Source: Allonocardiopsis opalescens (GTDB lineage: Bacteria; Actinomycetota; Actinomycetes; Streptosporangiales; Streptosporangiaceae). Taken from it: a stretch of DNA of 64,000 nucleotides. Position numbers and translations under genes: made by a program. The stretch lies in assembly GCF_003002095.1 (NCBI RefSeq), contig NZ_PVZC01000010.1:186001-250000 (forward strand), in the 5' to 3' direction. The notes beneath the pieces were generated by a model, which saw only the letters and a list, made by a program, of their open reading frames with translations, had not been told where the DNA came from and ran no database searches. Position 1 is the first letter of the stretch, and the number at the start of each line of letters is the position of its first letter. Below are positions 1 to 8,810 of this stretch, piece after piece.

Positions 1-625
1 CGGTGCCGACGCAGGTGTCGGGGTAGGCGGCGGGCAGGCCGCTTGCGCCGCCCTCGCGCACCATGGTGACCCGGGCCAGGTGCTCGATGTTGGCCTGGTG
101 CACGATGCCAGTGCCGGGCGGGACGACCTTGAACTCGTCGAAGGCGGTCTGGCCCCAGCGCAGGAACTGGTAGCGCTCGCGGTTGCGCTCGTACTCGATG
201 GCGACGTTGCGCTCGAAGGCGTCGGGGCGGCCGAAGACGTCGACGATCACGGAGTGGTCGATGACGAGTTCGGCGGGGGCGAGCGGGTTGATCCGGGTGG
301 GGTCGCCGCCCAGATCCCGCACGGCCTCGCGCATGGTGGCCAGGTCGACCACGCACGGGACGCCGGTGAAGTCCTGCATGATCACCCGCGCGGGGGTGAA
401 CTGGATCTCCTTGCTGGGCGCGGCGTCGGCCTCCCAGCCGGCCAGCGCGCGGATGTCGTCGGCGGTGACATTGGCGCCGTCCTCGGTGCGCAGCAGGTTC
501 TCCAGCAGCACCTTCAGGCTGTAGGGCAGGTCTGCCGCGCCCTCGACGGCATCCAGCCGGTGGATCTCATAGGACGCGTCGCCGACGCGCAGCGTGTCTC
601 GGCTGCCGAAGCTGTTCGCGGACAC
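1..625 (-). CDS. acnA: Aconitate hydratase, N-terminal part (runs off window start)
   Basis: The first 208 codons of an aconitase of the bacterial AcnA/IRP1 type, which interconverts citrate and isocitrate in the TCA cycle using a 4Fe-4S cluster. The readable N-terminus begins [15 protein letters not shown] and contains the family signatures [30 protein letters not shown] and [11 protein letters not shown], then ends at DTCVGT, so the cluster cysteines lie outside the window. The GTG start at 625 is chosen because a clear AGGAGG Shine-Dalgarno sits about 9 bases upstream. A promoter and a repeated operator lie 138-167 bases upstream. Family assignment is secure; only the 5' part of the gene is visible. 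Confidence 0.95.
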   Translation of the reverse strand, partial: MSANSFGSRDTLRVGDASYEIHRLDAVEGAADLPYSLKVLLENLLRTEDGANVTADDIRALAGWEADAAPSKEIQFTPARVIMQDFTGVPCVVDLATMREAVRDLGGDPTRINPLAPAELVIDHSVIVDVFGRPDAFERNVAIEYERNRERYQFLRWGQTAFDEFKVVPPGTGIVHQANIEHLARVTMVREGGASGLPAAYPDTCVGT

Positions 626-750
626 GGTCGATGACCTCCTGCTCCTTCAAAGCCGTTGGATCGCCGCCGCCCGGCGTCCTGCCGCACCCGCGATGCGGAC
701 GGGTGCGTGCGCGGCGGACCTCGGTGTCCGTCGGACCGGCGGCGGCGAAC

Positions 751-792
751 TATCTCGATATCAAGCTATCGGGCTTGTATCTCGACATCAAG
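751..792. promoter_or_regulatory. Two-copy operator upstream of aconitase
   Basis: TATCTCGATATCAAG (751-765) recurs as TATCTCGACATCAAG (778-792), 14 of 15 bases identical and 27 bases apart. Each copy is a partly palindromic element centred on GATATC or GACATC. Both overlap the predicted acnA promoter, so a repressor bound here would block it. MarR-family TamR controls the aconitase gene of Streptomyces coelicolor through palindromic sites; a TamR-like protein is a guess for the regulator here. Confidence 0.6.
763..791 (-). promoter_or_regulatory. Predicted acnA promoter (-35 TTGATG, 17 bp, -10 TAGCTT)
   Basis: Reading the minus strand, TTGATG (complement of 786-791) is followed after exactly 17 bases by TAGCTT (complement of 763-768), a good fit to the principal sigma factor consensus in actinomycetes. 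It would give a 5' leader of roughly 130 bases before the GTG at 625. The -35 lies inside one operator copy and the -10 partly inside the other. Confidence 0.5.
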
Positions 793-846
793 TTAACAGG
801 GTGCGGCGCGGACCCGGCGGGCGGCACCACGCACGCCCGCTGCCCG

Positions 847-3153
847 TCAGTCCCAGCGAATCACGCCGAACAGCGAGGAGTAGGTGTCGGTCCACACCGG
901 GCCGCCCTCGGGCAGCGGCCGCCAGTCCTCGGAGCGCTCCCCCAGCGGCGCCAGATCGGCCTCGGAGCGGCCGATGACGACCCACTGGGACACCGAGGAC
1001 TGCGGCTCCGAACCCGCCGCGGTACGGGTCAGTGCCGTCAGTCCGGCGCTGCGCGCGGTGGCGCCCACCATCGGCTCCAGGTCGAGCGCCCGGTTGCTGA
1101 TGTGCAGCGCTATCACGCCGCCCGGCGCGAGCCGGTCGGCGAAGGCGGTCAGCGCCTCCCGGGTCAGCAGGTGGGCCGGGATCGCGTCCGAGGTGAAGGC
1201 GTCCAGCACGATGACGCCGTATCCGGCCTCGGCCTCGGACAGGGCGAGCCGCCCGTCGCCCACGATCGTGCGGGTCTCGCACAGGCAGTCGTCGAGGTAG
1301 CTGAAGAGGTCTGGGTCGGTGGCGACGTCGACCATCTCGGGGTCGATCTCGTAGAAGTCGAACTGCTGGCCGGCCTGCCCGTAGGCGGCCACCGCCCCGG
1401 TGCCCAGGCCCACCACGGCGATGCGCGGGCTGCGCTCGGGCGCGCCGTAGCCGGCGAAGACGTCGCCCAGCGGCCCGCTCCGGGAGTAGTAGCTGACCGG
1501 CGTGCGCCGCCCGATCGGGTCGAGCAGCTGGGTGCCGTGCACGGTGGTGCCGTGGGAGAGGGAGCGGTAGTCCTCGCCCTGCCGGACCACGTAGCTGCCG
1601 AAGAAGGTGCGGCCCCGCAGCAGCACGCCGTCGCCGGCCGAGGCGATGGTCATCGCCAGCACCAGCCCGCCGCCGAGGGCTGCCAGCACCGCCGCGCCCA
1701 GGCCACGGCGCGAGGCGAAGGACAGCACGGCCCAGGCGGCGCCGAGGGCGAAGGTGGCCAGCAGCAGCGCGAGCTGCTCGAGGACCATCGCCAGGTAGGC
1801 GGTTGCCAGCGCGGCGCCGATCAGGCCGAAGCGGACCCACGCCCGCCCGCTCACCTTCGCGACCAGCCCCGAGGGGGTGCGCGTCATGGCGAGCAGCAGG
1901 ACGGCGGCGACCAGGGCGATCGGGTACTCCAGCACGCGGTCGAAGACCACGGGCGCCACGACGCCGTTGAACAGGCTGCCGAGGGCGCCGCCCAGCGAGA
2001 CCAGGAGGAAGTACTCGGTCAGGTGGGCCGGCGAGGGCCGGTCGGCGGCGAGTAGGCCGTGGGCGGCCAGCGAGACGACGGTGAGCACGCCCATGCTCAG
2101 CACCATCGCCGTCGGGATGCCGACCAGGTCGGGCATGGCCGCGATGAGCAGGACCGGCAGGCAGCACACGGCCGCGGCGTCGACGGCGCCGGCGACCCAG
2201 CCGTGGCGGCGGGTGCCGAAGGCGATGATGAAGGTGCCCAGGTACAGGGCGAGCGGCAGCACCCACAGCAGCGGCACCGCGGCGACGTCGGTGGACATGT
2301 GGGTGGTGACGCCCAGCATCAGCGAGGACGGCAGCGCCGCCAGCGCCAGCCACCGCAGCCGGCGCCGCCAGCCCAGGCGCTCGACGGCGGCCGCCGCGGC
2401 CGCCGCCTCCCGCTTCAGCGCCTTCTTCGGCCGGGTGGTGGCCCGCGCCGGGGCCGCCGCGGCGGCCTCGGCCGCGGGGGCCGCGCCCGCGGTGGACCGG
2501 GCCCGCCGCCAGGTCACGATCCCGCAGGCGCCCAGCAGCACGACGAAGGCGCCGTAGCCGACCGCCCACCACACGGCCTGCTCGCCGACCTCCAGCACCG
2601 GCTCCACGGCGAAGGGGTAGGCGACCAGCGCGACCAGGCTGCCGACGTTGCTGGCCGCGTAGAGGAAGTAGGGGTCGCGGGAGCGCGGCAGGCCCAGGGT
2701 GGCGTACCAGGCCTGCGCGAGCGGCCCGGTCGTGCTGACCACCGCGAAGGGCAGGCCGACCATGACGGCGAGCACCAGCAGCAGCCAGGCCGCGACCGGC
2801 ACGGACTCACCGGGGGCCGCCCAGGCCGGCAGGGTGACCGGGAGCACCGCCAGCGGCGCCAGCAGCAGCGCGATGTGCAGCAGCGGGTGCCACCGGCCCA
2901 GCAGGCGCGGCACGTAGTGGGAGTAGGCGTAGCCGGCCAGGAGGACGACCTGGAAGAACAGCACGGACGTGGTCCACACCGAGGACGCGCCGCCGTAGGG
3001 CGGCAGCAGCATCTTGGCGACCATCGGCTGCACGGCGAACAGCAGCAGCGCGCTCAGCAGGATCGCGGAGGTGAACAGGGTGTTCAGCAGCCACACCCGC
3101 GGGCGGAGCGGGCCGGAGACCGACGGCGCCTCGGCCTCCTCGACGGTTGTCAT
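847..3153 (-). CDS. Membrane-bound spermidine-synthase-like protein
   Basis: A 768-residue protein with an N-terminal polytopic membrane part (about residues 25-500, many hydrophobic helices starting with LLNTLFTSAILLSALLLFAVQ) fused to a C-terminal SAM-methyltransferase-like fold of the spermidine synthase family. The C-terminal half shows the nucleotide-binding loop IAVVGLGTGAVAAYG, the acidic strand end FYEIDPEMVDVA and the GDGRLAL and VIVLDAFTSDAIP segments. This fused architecture is common in actinobacteria and its substrate is unknown; it should not be taken as a true polyamine enzyme. An Ala-rich linker near residues 220-250 splits the membrane part. It lies downstream of the acnA promoter region on the same strand but is a separate unit. 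Confidence 0.8.
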   Translation of the reverse strand: MTTVEEAEAPSVSGPLRPRVWLLNTLFTSAILLSALLLFAVQPMVAKMLLPPYGGASSVWTTSVLFFQVVLLAGYAYSHYVPRLLGRWHPLLHIALLLAPLAVLPVTLPAWAAPGESVPVAAWLLLVLAVMVGLPFAVVSTTGPLAQAWYATLGLPRSRDPYFLYAASNVGSLVALVAYPFAVEPVLEVGEQAVWWAVGYGAFVVLLGACGIVTWRRARSTAGAAPAAEAAAAAPARATTRPKKALKREAAAAAAAVERLGWRRRLRWLALAALPSSLMLGVTTHMSTDVAAVPLLWVLPLALYLGTFIIAFGTRRHGWVAGAVDAAAVCCLPVLLIAAMPDLVGIPTAMVLSMGVLTVVSLAAHGLLAADRPSPAHLTEYFLLVSLGGALGSLFNGVVAPVVFDRVLEYPIALVAAVLLLAMTRTPSGLVAKVSGRAWVRFGLIGAALATAYLAMVLEQLALLLATFALGAAWAVLSFASRRGLGAAVLAALGGGLVLAMTIASAGDGVLLRGRTFFGSYVVRQGEDYRSLSHGTTVHGTQLLDPIGRRTPVSYYSRSGPLGDVFAGYGAPERSPRIAVVGLGTGAVAAYGQAGQQFDFYEIDPEMVDVATDPDLFSYLDDCLCETRTIVGDGRLALSEAEAGYGVIVLDAFTSDAIPAHLLTREALTAFADRLAPGGVIALHISNRALDLEPMVGATARSAGLTALTRTAAGSEPQSSVSQWVVIGRSEADLAPLGERSEDWRPLPEGGPVWTDTYSSLFGVIRWD

Positions 3154-3433
3154 GGATCGGGTCTCCCTGGCTTGATGACGGGCCTACGTTACTGGCCGCG
3201 ACGGTGTGCGCGCGTAGGCCCGTGGACCCAAAACCGGCGGGCGGCGCGGGGCGGATCCGGCCGGCCGAGGCGGGACGCGTGTGCCGCTTTTCATGACATC
3301 CGCGTCCTGATTCGGCCAGACCGGCGGAAAAGCGGCAGTTCAGTGCGCGCGCCGGCTTCCGCGTCCGACACAATGATCGCTCCGGGCCATCGGCCCGTGC
3401 CCCACTCACCCCTGTGTCCCAGTCGAGGAAATC

Positions 3434-3994
3434 GTGTCCCTCAATATGTGGTTGCGGCCCGTCGCCGCGATGGTCGTCGGAGTGTTCCTGCTGATCGGCG
3501 GGGTGGTGACACTGACGCAGACCGAGGTCATGTGCGGCGGCGACGCCATGCAGCCGGGCGACACCTGCGTCGAGACCGACGGGAGCCGGCGCACCGAGCG
3601 CAGCTACGAGGAGCAGGCCGCCAACAACCGCACCACGGCGACCGTGATGCTCGTCCTCGGGCCGCTGGTGTCGGTCGGCGGCGGGGTGTGGCTGATGCTG
3701 AACCGGCGCGCCGTGCGCAGGGTGCAGGCGCAGCACGGGGGCGGGCCGCGGCCGCCGGCCCCCGGGTACCGGCCGCAGCAGCAGCCGCAGCAGGCGCCCT
3801 ACGGGCAGCAGCCGTACGGGCGGCAGCAGCCGCAGCCCGGGTACCGGCCGCAGCCCCACGGCCACCCCCAGCAGGGGTACCCGCAGCAGGCGCAGGCCCC
3901 GTACGGGCAGCAGCCGTACCCGCCGCAGCCGGGCGGGCCGCCGCGGCAGCCCGACTACGGCGGGTTCCCCCCGCAGCAGCCGCCCCGGCGCTGA
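3434..3994 (+). CDS. Small two-TM protein with Pro/Gln/Tyr-rich tail
   Basis: 186 residues with two membrane helices (about 6-26 and 69-88) flanking a short loop that carries two cysteines (MCGGD and DTCVE), likely outside the membrane. After the second helix comes a basic stretch (NRRAVRRVQ) and then about 90 residues of low-complexity PYGQQPYG-type sequence, predicted cytosolic. The GTG start at 3434 has a GAGGAA site close upstream. I do not recognise a named family; many actinobacteria encode similar disordered-tail membrane proteins. It ends at a strong hairpin shared with the convergent oxidoreductase gene. Confidence 0.75.
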   Translation: MSLNMWLRPVAAMVVGVFLLIGGVVTLTQTEVMCGGDAMQPGDTCVETDGSRRTERSYEEQAANNRTTATVMLVLGPLVSVGGGVWLMLNRRAVRRVQAQHGGGPRPPAPGYRPQQQPQQAPYGQQPYGRQQPQPGYRPQPHGHPQQGYPQQAQAPYGQQPYPPQPGGPPRQPDYGGFPPQQPPRR

Positions 3995-4011
3995 GGCGCG
4001 GCGGCATGCGC

Positions 4012-4056
4012 CGACGCCCCCGGGCGGTCCCCGACGAGGGGCGCCCGGGGGCGTCG
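4012..4056. terminator. Bidirectional terminator hairpin
   Basis: CGACGCCCCCGGGCG at 4012-4026 pairs perfectly with CGCCCGGGGGCGTCG at 4042-4056 (15 bp stem, 15-base loop), between the convergent stop codons at 3994 and 4073. There is no U tract, as is usual in high-GC actinomycetes. Confidence 0.75.
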
Positions 4057-4072
4057 GTGTGCCGGAGCCGCC

Positions 4073-4999
4073 TCAGACGTGCGGCAGGATCTCGGACGCG
4101 ATGAGTTCGAGGTGGTCCAGGTCGGACAGGTCCAGGCACTGGAGGTAGACGCGCTCGGTGCCGACCTCGGCGAAGCGGCCGATCTTGTCGATGATCTCGG
4201 CCGGGGTGCCGGCCAGGCCGTTGGCGCGCAGTTCGGCGACCTCCCGGCCGACGGCGGCGGCGCGCTTGGCGATCTCGCCTTCGTCGCGGCCCGCGATCAC
4301 GATCTGGGCGACGGAGAAGACCGGCGGGCGGGGCCGGCCGAGGGCGGCCGACGCCTCGCGGACGCGGTCGAAAGCGGCCGAGGACGCGGCGACGTCCACG
4401 AAGGCGGCGTTGAACTCGTCGGCGTGCCGGGCGGCCAGCCGGGGGGTGCGCTTCTTGCCGTTGCCGCCGATCAGCACCGGCGGGCGCGGCCGCTGGGCCG
4501 GCTTGGGCAGTGCGGGCGAGCCGCTGAGCCGGTAGTGGGTCCCCTGGTAGCCGAAGGTCTCACCCGGCGGGGTGGCCCACAGGCCGGTGATGACCTCCAG
4601 CTGCTCCTCGAAGCGGTCGAAGCGCTCCTTGACCGAGGGGAAGGGGATGCCGTAGGCGGTGTGCTCGTCCTCGAACCATCCGGTGCCCAGCCCGAACTCG
4701 ATCCGCCCGCCGCTCATGTCGTCGACCTGCGCGACGCTGACGGCCAGCGGGCCGGGCGCGCGGAAGGTGGCGGCCGTCATCAGGGTGCCGAGCCTGATCC
4801 GGGTGGTCTCCCTCGCCAGCCCGGCGAGGGTGATCCAGGCGTCGGTGGGCCCGGGCAGGCCGCTGACGTCCCCCATCTTCAGGTAGTGGTCGGAGCGGAA
4901 GAAGGCGTCGAAGCCGAGTTCCTCGGCGGCGCGGGCGATCCGCAGCAGGGTGTCGTAGTCGGCGCCCTGCTGCGGCTCGGTGAAGATCCGGAGTTTCAT
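4073..4999 (-). CDS. LLM-class F420-dependent oxidoreductase
   Basis: 308 residues with the TIM-barrel layout of luciferase-like monooxygenases. Visible signatures are the N-terminal MKLRIFTEPQQGADYDTLL, FDAFFRSDHYLKMG, IRLGTLMTAATFRAPGPLA, RIEFGLGTGWFEDEH and PPVLIGGNGKKRTPRLAA. This matches the actinobacterial Rv1855c-like group, which is predicted to use coenzyme F420; the substrate is unknown. The ATG at 4999 was chosen for its conserved N-terminus. It converges on the small membrane protein gene across a shared terminator and starts 23 bases from the stop of the next minus-strand gene, so the two could be cotranscribed. Confidence 0.88.
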   Translation of the reverse strand: MKLRIFTEPQQGADYDTLLRIARAAEELGFDAFFRSDHYLKMGDVSGLPGPTDAWITLAGLARETTRIRLGTLMTAATFRAPGPLAVSVAQVDDMSGGRIEFGLGTGWFEDEHTAYGIPFPSVKERFDRFEEQLEVITGLWATPPGETFGYQGTHYRLSGSPALPKPAQRPRPPVLIGGNGKKRTPRLAARHADEFNAAFVDVAASSAAFDRVREASAALGRPRPPVFSVAQIVIAGRDEGEIAKRAAAVGREVAELRANGLAGTPAEIIDKIGRFAEVGTERVYLQCLDLSDLDHLELIASEILPHV

Positions 5000-5022
5000 A
5001 GGCCCATTGTGTCAGCGGATGA

Positions 5023-6381
5023 TCACCGGTCCCCGCCGTAGCCGGGGTCCAGGCGCCGTGTCGCCTGCGGGCCCTCGGGCTGCTCGGGCTCGGGGGCCGG
5101 GCGGTAGACGTGGGTGGACGTGGCGTCCTCATCGGCCGGGGGCACGATCTGGGTGGCGCCGGCGTCGTCGGGCGCGCCCGAGCCGCCGGGCGGGGTGGGG
5201 CGGTACACCTCGGTGGAGGTGGCGTCGGAGCCGCCGCCGGAGCCGCCGAGCACCTGGGTGGCGCCCGCGCCGGGCTCGCCGCCGCCCTGGCCGCCGCCGG
5301 GCGGCAGCACCTCGGTGGAGCCGCCGACCGCGGCCGGGGTGTCGGTGCCCGGCTGGTAGACCTGGGTGGAGCCGGCGGGGGACGCGGGCGCCGGCTCGCC
5401 GCCGCCCAGGCCGCCGCCGGGCTGGTAGACCTGGGTGGAGCCGACGCTGGGGCCCGGCGGCGGGGTGAGGCCGCCGCCCACGGACTGGGTGGCGGTGGCG
5501 TCGTCGTCGGGCCGGACGCCGCTGTAGGGGTCGGAGCCCATCACCTGGGTGCCCTGCGGGCCCGCCTGGGGCTCGCCGGGGTGGGGCGGCGGGGCCTCGC
5601 CGCCCTGCGGGCCGCCCTGCCCGGGCGCGGGGGCGGCGCCCCACACGGGCTGCTGGCGGGGGCCGGCCTGCGGACCGTAGCCGGGGGGCTGGGCGGCGGG
5701 CGGGTAGCCGCCGTACCCGCCGGCCTGCGCCTGGTGGGTCTGCTGCTCGTAGCCCTGGGGCGGCTGCTCGCCGTAGCCGGGGGCGCCGCCGTGCTGGGGC
5801 TGGTGGGCGGGGCGGCCGGGCTCGCCGTAGGGAGTCTGCGGCGGCTGGCCGCCCGGCTGCTGCCCCTGCTGCCCGTACCCGGGCTGCGGAGCGCCGCCGT
5901 AGGGCGCGTAGGGGTCCTGCGGCCCGGACGGGGTCTGCTGCGGGTAGGGCGGCTGGGCGGCCTGCTGCGGGTCCGGCGCGCCGTAGGGCGCGGCCGACTG
6001 CCCGGTCTGGCCGTAGGGGCCCGGGGGGTACTCGCCGCCGGCGGGGTAGCCGCCCGGCCGGCCGTAGGGCGCGGGCCCGCCGCCGGTGGGGGCGTGCTGG
6101 GAGGTCTGGCCGTGGCCGCCCTGGTGCGGGTGCGCGCCCGTCGGCGGCCCGTAGGGCTGCTGCTGCGCGGGGTCGTAGCCGTAGCCGCCGTACCCGCCCT
6201 GCTGGCCGGTGGGCTGCTGCCCCGGCAGGCCCGACGGGCCGTATCCCTGCTGCCCGGGGAAGGGCGAGGGGGTGCCCGTGCCGCGCGACTTCCTGCCGTT
6301 CGCCCGCATGAGGAAGACGACGACTCCGACGATGACGGCGATCACCACGAGCGCCACCACGATGAGGACCACGCCTCTCAT
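5023..6381 (-). CDS. Single-TM protein with Pro/Gly/Gln tail and repeated TQV/TEV motifs
   Basis: 452 residues. A single N-terminal membrane helix (about residues 3-25, VVLIVVALVVIAVIVGVVVFL) is followed by basic RANGRKSRG and then a long disordered tail. The middle (about 40-270) is PYGxxGG/GYG-type low complexity. The last 170 residues contain nine spaced copies of a (S/A)T(Q/E/H)(V/I)(Y/L/M) motif, for example GSTQVYQPG twice, ATSTEVYRP, ATSTHVYRP, GSTEVLPPG, GATQVLGGS and GATQIVPPA. No catalytic domain is visible. The repeated threonines suggest sites for Ser/Thr kinase modification or FHA docking, which is inference. No named family recognised. Confidence 0.7.
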   Translation of the reverse strand: MRGVVLIVVALVVIAVIVGVVVFLMRANGRKSRGTGTPSPFPGQQGYGPSGLPGQQPTGQQGGYGGYGYDPAQQQPYGPPTGAHPHQGGHGQTSQHAPTGGGPAPYGRPGGYPAGGEYPPGPYGQTGQSAAPYGAPDPQQAAQPPYPQQTPSGPQDPYAPYGGAPQPGYGQQGQQPGGQPPQTPYGEPGRPAHQPQHGGAPGYGEQPPQGYEQQTHQAQAGGYGGYPPAAQPPGYGPQAGPRQQPVWGAAPAPGQGGPQGGEAPPPHPGEPQAGPQGTQVMGSDPYSGVRPDDDATATQSVGGGLTPPPGPSVGSTQVYQPGGGLGGGEPAPASPAGSTQVYQPGTDTPAAVGGSTEVLPPGGGQGGGEPGAGATQVLGGSGGGSDATSTEVYRPTPPGGSGAPDDAGATQIVPPADEDATSTHVYRPAPEPEQPEGPQATRRLDPGYGGDR

Positions 6382-6527
6382 CCGCCCACCCTGTTCTTCC
6401 GGTTCTGCCGGTTCCTACGCTTCGTGCCCGGTACGGCCGGCCGGCTGCCGCTTCCGTCCGCGCCGCGGACACCACCGAACGTAATGCACGGAGCGCGCGG
6501 GCACCAACGGGCGGACCGGCCGCCGGC

Positions 6528-6656
6528 TCAGTTGCGGTCCGGCGGCCGCCTGGACCGCGTCGCCAGGAACACCGCCAGCACGACGGCGCCCACCACGGCG
6601 ACCGCCCCGACCGCCAGCGCTGCCAGCACGAGCAGGGAACCGCCGATTGACACCAT
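6528..6656 (-). CDS. 42-residue single-TM protein
   Basis: A short protein, MVSIGGSLLVLAALAVGAVA and onward, consisting of one hydrophobic helix (about residues 5-31) and a basic C-terminus (LATRSRRPPDRN). The start at 6656 is preferred over an in-frame upstream codon because GAGGAG lies 5 bases before this ATG. It begins 35 bases after the RNA methyltransferase gene on the same strand and may share its transcript. Function unknown. Confidence 0.6.
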   Translation of the reverse strand: MVSIGGSLLVLAALAVGAVAVVGAVVLAVFLATRSRRPPDRN

Positions 6657-6691
6657 CGCTCCTCCTCGCGGGCCGCGGGCCCGGCGCTCGG

Positions 6692-7966
6692 CTACCTGGC
6701 CAGGACGGCCAGGCACTCGACGTGCTGGGTCATCGGGAACGCGTCGAAGGCGCGCAGGTCCGTCAGCCGGTAGCCGTGGTCGGCAAAATAGCCGAGATCG
6801 CGTGCCAGCGTCGCGGGGTCGCAGGACACATATGCGACACGGTTCGGCCGGAGCTGCGCGATCCGGTCGACGGTCTGGCGGCCCGCCCCGGCGCGCGGGG
6901 GGTCCAGGACCAGGCCGTGGACGCGGAGGTCGGCGTAGCCGCCGAGCACCGCGGCGGCGTCGCCGCGCTCCACCCGCACCTGCGGGAGATCGCGCAGGTT
7001 GTGCTCGGCGTCCTTGACAGCGCCGGCGGCGGACTCCACGCCCAGCACCCGGCCGTCTGCGCCGACCCGCTCCGCGAGCGCCCCGGCGAACAGGCCGGCG
7101 CCGCAGTAGAGGTCGATGTGGGTCTCGCCGGGCTGGGGGTCGAGGGCCTTGAGGACGGCGTCGGTGAGGGTGTCGGCCGCGCCGGGGTGGACCTGCCAGA
7201 AGCCGCTGCCGGTGACCCGCCAGTCGCGGCCGGCCGCGCGTTCGCGCACGCCGCGGCGGCCGCGCACCGGCTCCACGGCGCCGCCGCGGCGGCCGCGGCC
7301 GGCGAAGGAGCGCAGCAGTGCGGTGGAGGCGCCCAGCTGGGGCAGGGCGGGCAGTTTGGCCCCGGTGGGGGTGACGATCACGGCGCGGTCGCCGGTGGCG
7401 GCGCCGGTGACGGCCTCGACGGCGGCGACCCCTGGCCAGGAGCGGCCGGGGACGTCGAGATCGTCGATGCCCTGGTGGGCGATGAGGCAGCGGTCGATCG
7501 GCTCGATGTCGTGGGAGCGGTGGCGCCGGAGGCCGGCGCGCCCCTCGGGGTCCACCGCGAACTGCACGCGGGTGCGCCAGCCGAGGCCGTCGGCGGCGCC
7601 GGGCAGCTCCTCAACGGTGACCTCGCGCTCGATGCCGGCCACCCGGCGCAGCTGCTCGGCGACGACCTCGGCCTTGAGGCGGCGCTGGGCGTCGAGGGAG
7701 GCGTGCTGCCAGTCGCAGCCGCCGCAGCGGCCGGGTCCGGCGAAGGGGCACGGCGGGGTGACGCGGTCGGGTGAGGAGCTGAGGATCTCGACGGCGTCGG
7801 CGCGCAGGAACCGGCTGCCGCGGTCGGTGATCCGGGCGCGCACCCGCTCCCCCGGCAGGGCGTGGCGGACGAAGACCACCCGGCCGTCGTGCCGGGCGAC
7901 GCACATGCCGCCGTTGGCCACGGCGCCGACGTCCAGTTCGAGCAGGTTCTGCGTCGTTGCGTTCAC
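6692..7966 (-). CDS. TRAM-domain RNA (uracil-5-)methyltransferase, RlmD/TrmA family
   Basis: 424 residues. The N-terminal TRAM domain (about 5-60) is followed by an iron-sulfur cysteine motif, CPFAGPGRCGGC (C73, C81, C84), then a Rossmann methyltransferase domain with HIDLYCGAGLFAGALA and LVLDPPRAGAG. The catalytic nucleophile lies in SCDPATLARD (Cys382) and the general-base Glu in MTQHVECLA (about 417). The family methylates C5 of uridine in 23S rRNA or tRNA using SAM; the exact site cannot be told from sequence. The GTG start (VNATTQNLLELDVG) is placed just before the TRAM domain; the open frame extends further upstream without homology. Divergent from the TrkA pair. Confidence 0.9.
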   Translation of the reverse strand: MNATTQNLLELDVGAVANGGMCVARHDGRVVFVRHALPGERVRARITDRGSRFLRADAVEILSSSPDRVTPPCPFAGPGRCGGCDWQHASLDAQRRLKAEVVAEQLRRVAGIEREVTVEELPGAADGLGWRTRVQFAVDPEGRAGLRRHRSHDIEPIDRCLIAHQGIDDLDVPGRSWPGVAAVEAVTGAATGDRAVIVTPTGAKLPALPQLGASTALLRSFAGRGRRGGAVEPVRGRRGVRERAAGRDWRVTGSGFWQVHPGAADTLTDAVLKALDPQPGETHIDLYCGAGLFAGALAERVGADGRVLGVESAAGAVKDAEHNLRDLPQVRVERGDAAAVLGGYADLRVHGLVLDPPRAGAGRQTVDRIAQLRPNRVAYVSCDPATLARDLGYFADHGYRLTDLRAFDAFPMTQHVECLAVLAR

Positions 7967-8141
7967 ATACCCACCGTAGTGAACCCGGTGGGGTCCCCGC
8001 GCCACCCTGCGAGGCGGGATACTGGGGTGGTTCACGTACGGTGATCCGCGGCCGACCGCCGCCGGGTACCGTCGAACGCGCGGCGGGGCGCGAGCGCGCC
8101 CCGGCACGATGGACCCGGCACGAAGGAGTGGTGAACGACCC

Positions 8142-8810
8142 GTGCATGTGGTGATCATGGGCTGCGGCCGGGTGGGGTCGACCCTGGCCCTGACCCTGGA
8201 GGAACTCGGCCACTCGGTGGCGGTCATCGACCGCGATCCCGACGCCTTCCGGCGGCTGCGCTCGTCGTTCAAGGGCCGCAGGGTCACCGGCACGGGCTTC
8301 GACCGCGACGTGCTCATGGACGCCGGGATCGAGCAGGCCGAGGCGTTCGCGGCGGTGAGCAGCGGCGACAACTCCAACATCATCTCCGCGCGGGTGGCCA
8401 GGGAGACCTTCGGGGTGCCGCACGTCGTGGCGCGCATCTACGATCCGCGCCGCGCCGAGGTGTACCAGCGGCTGGGCATCCCCACCGTCGCCACGGTGCG
8501 CTGGACGGCCGACCAGATGCTGCGCCGGCTGCTGCCCGACGGCATGGAGCCGCTGTGGCGGGATCCGTCGGGCGCGCTGGTGCTGGCGCAGGTGAGGGTG
8601 GCCGCCCGCTGGACGGACCGGCCGGTGGAGGCGCTGGAGGCCGCCGCGGGGCACCGCATCGCCTTCGTCAACCGGCTGGGCGAGGCCGTGGTGCCGCCGC
8701 CCGGCGACCGGCTGCGGGCCGGCGACATCGTGCACGTGCTGGCCCCTGAGGAGACCGTGGTGCGCATCGAGCAGGCACTGGCCGACGACGGCGCGGAGGG
8801 TGGTCGGTGA
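8142..8810 (+). CDS. TrkA-family K+ transport regulatory protein (first of pair)
   Basis: 222 residues: an RCK_N Rossmann domain with dinucleotide loop VIMGCGRVGSTLA and acidic VAVIDRDPDAF, then an RCK_C domain from about residue 140. Such proteins gate potassium channels or Trk/Ktr transporters in response to NAD(H) or nucleotides. The GTG start at 8142 gives the conserved beginning VHVVIMGCG; GAAGGAG lies 13 bases upstream. It is translationally coupled to the second TrkA gene (stop and start share a base). No membrane K+ transporter is encoded nearby. The paired arrangement resembles the CeoBC genes of mycobacteria. Confidence 0.9.
   Translation: MHVVIMGCGRVGSTLALTLEELGHSVAVIDRDPDAFRRLRSSFKGRRVTGTGFDRDVLMDAGIEQAEAFAAVSSGDNSNIISARVARETFGVPHVVARIYDPRRAEVYQRLGIPTVATVRWTADQMLRRLLPDGMEPLWRDPSGALVLAQVRVAARWTDRPVEALEAAAGHRIAFVNRLGEAVVPPPGDRLRAGDIVHVLAPEETVVRIEQALADDGAEGGR

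Noticed and set aside
5110-7017. Long plus-strand frame over the Pro-rich membrane protein and methyltransferase genes
   Set aside because: Its sequence is biased Gly/Arg/Leu repeats complementary to the Pro/Gln-rich gene, with no domain; the minus-strand genes have homology and ribosome sites.
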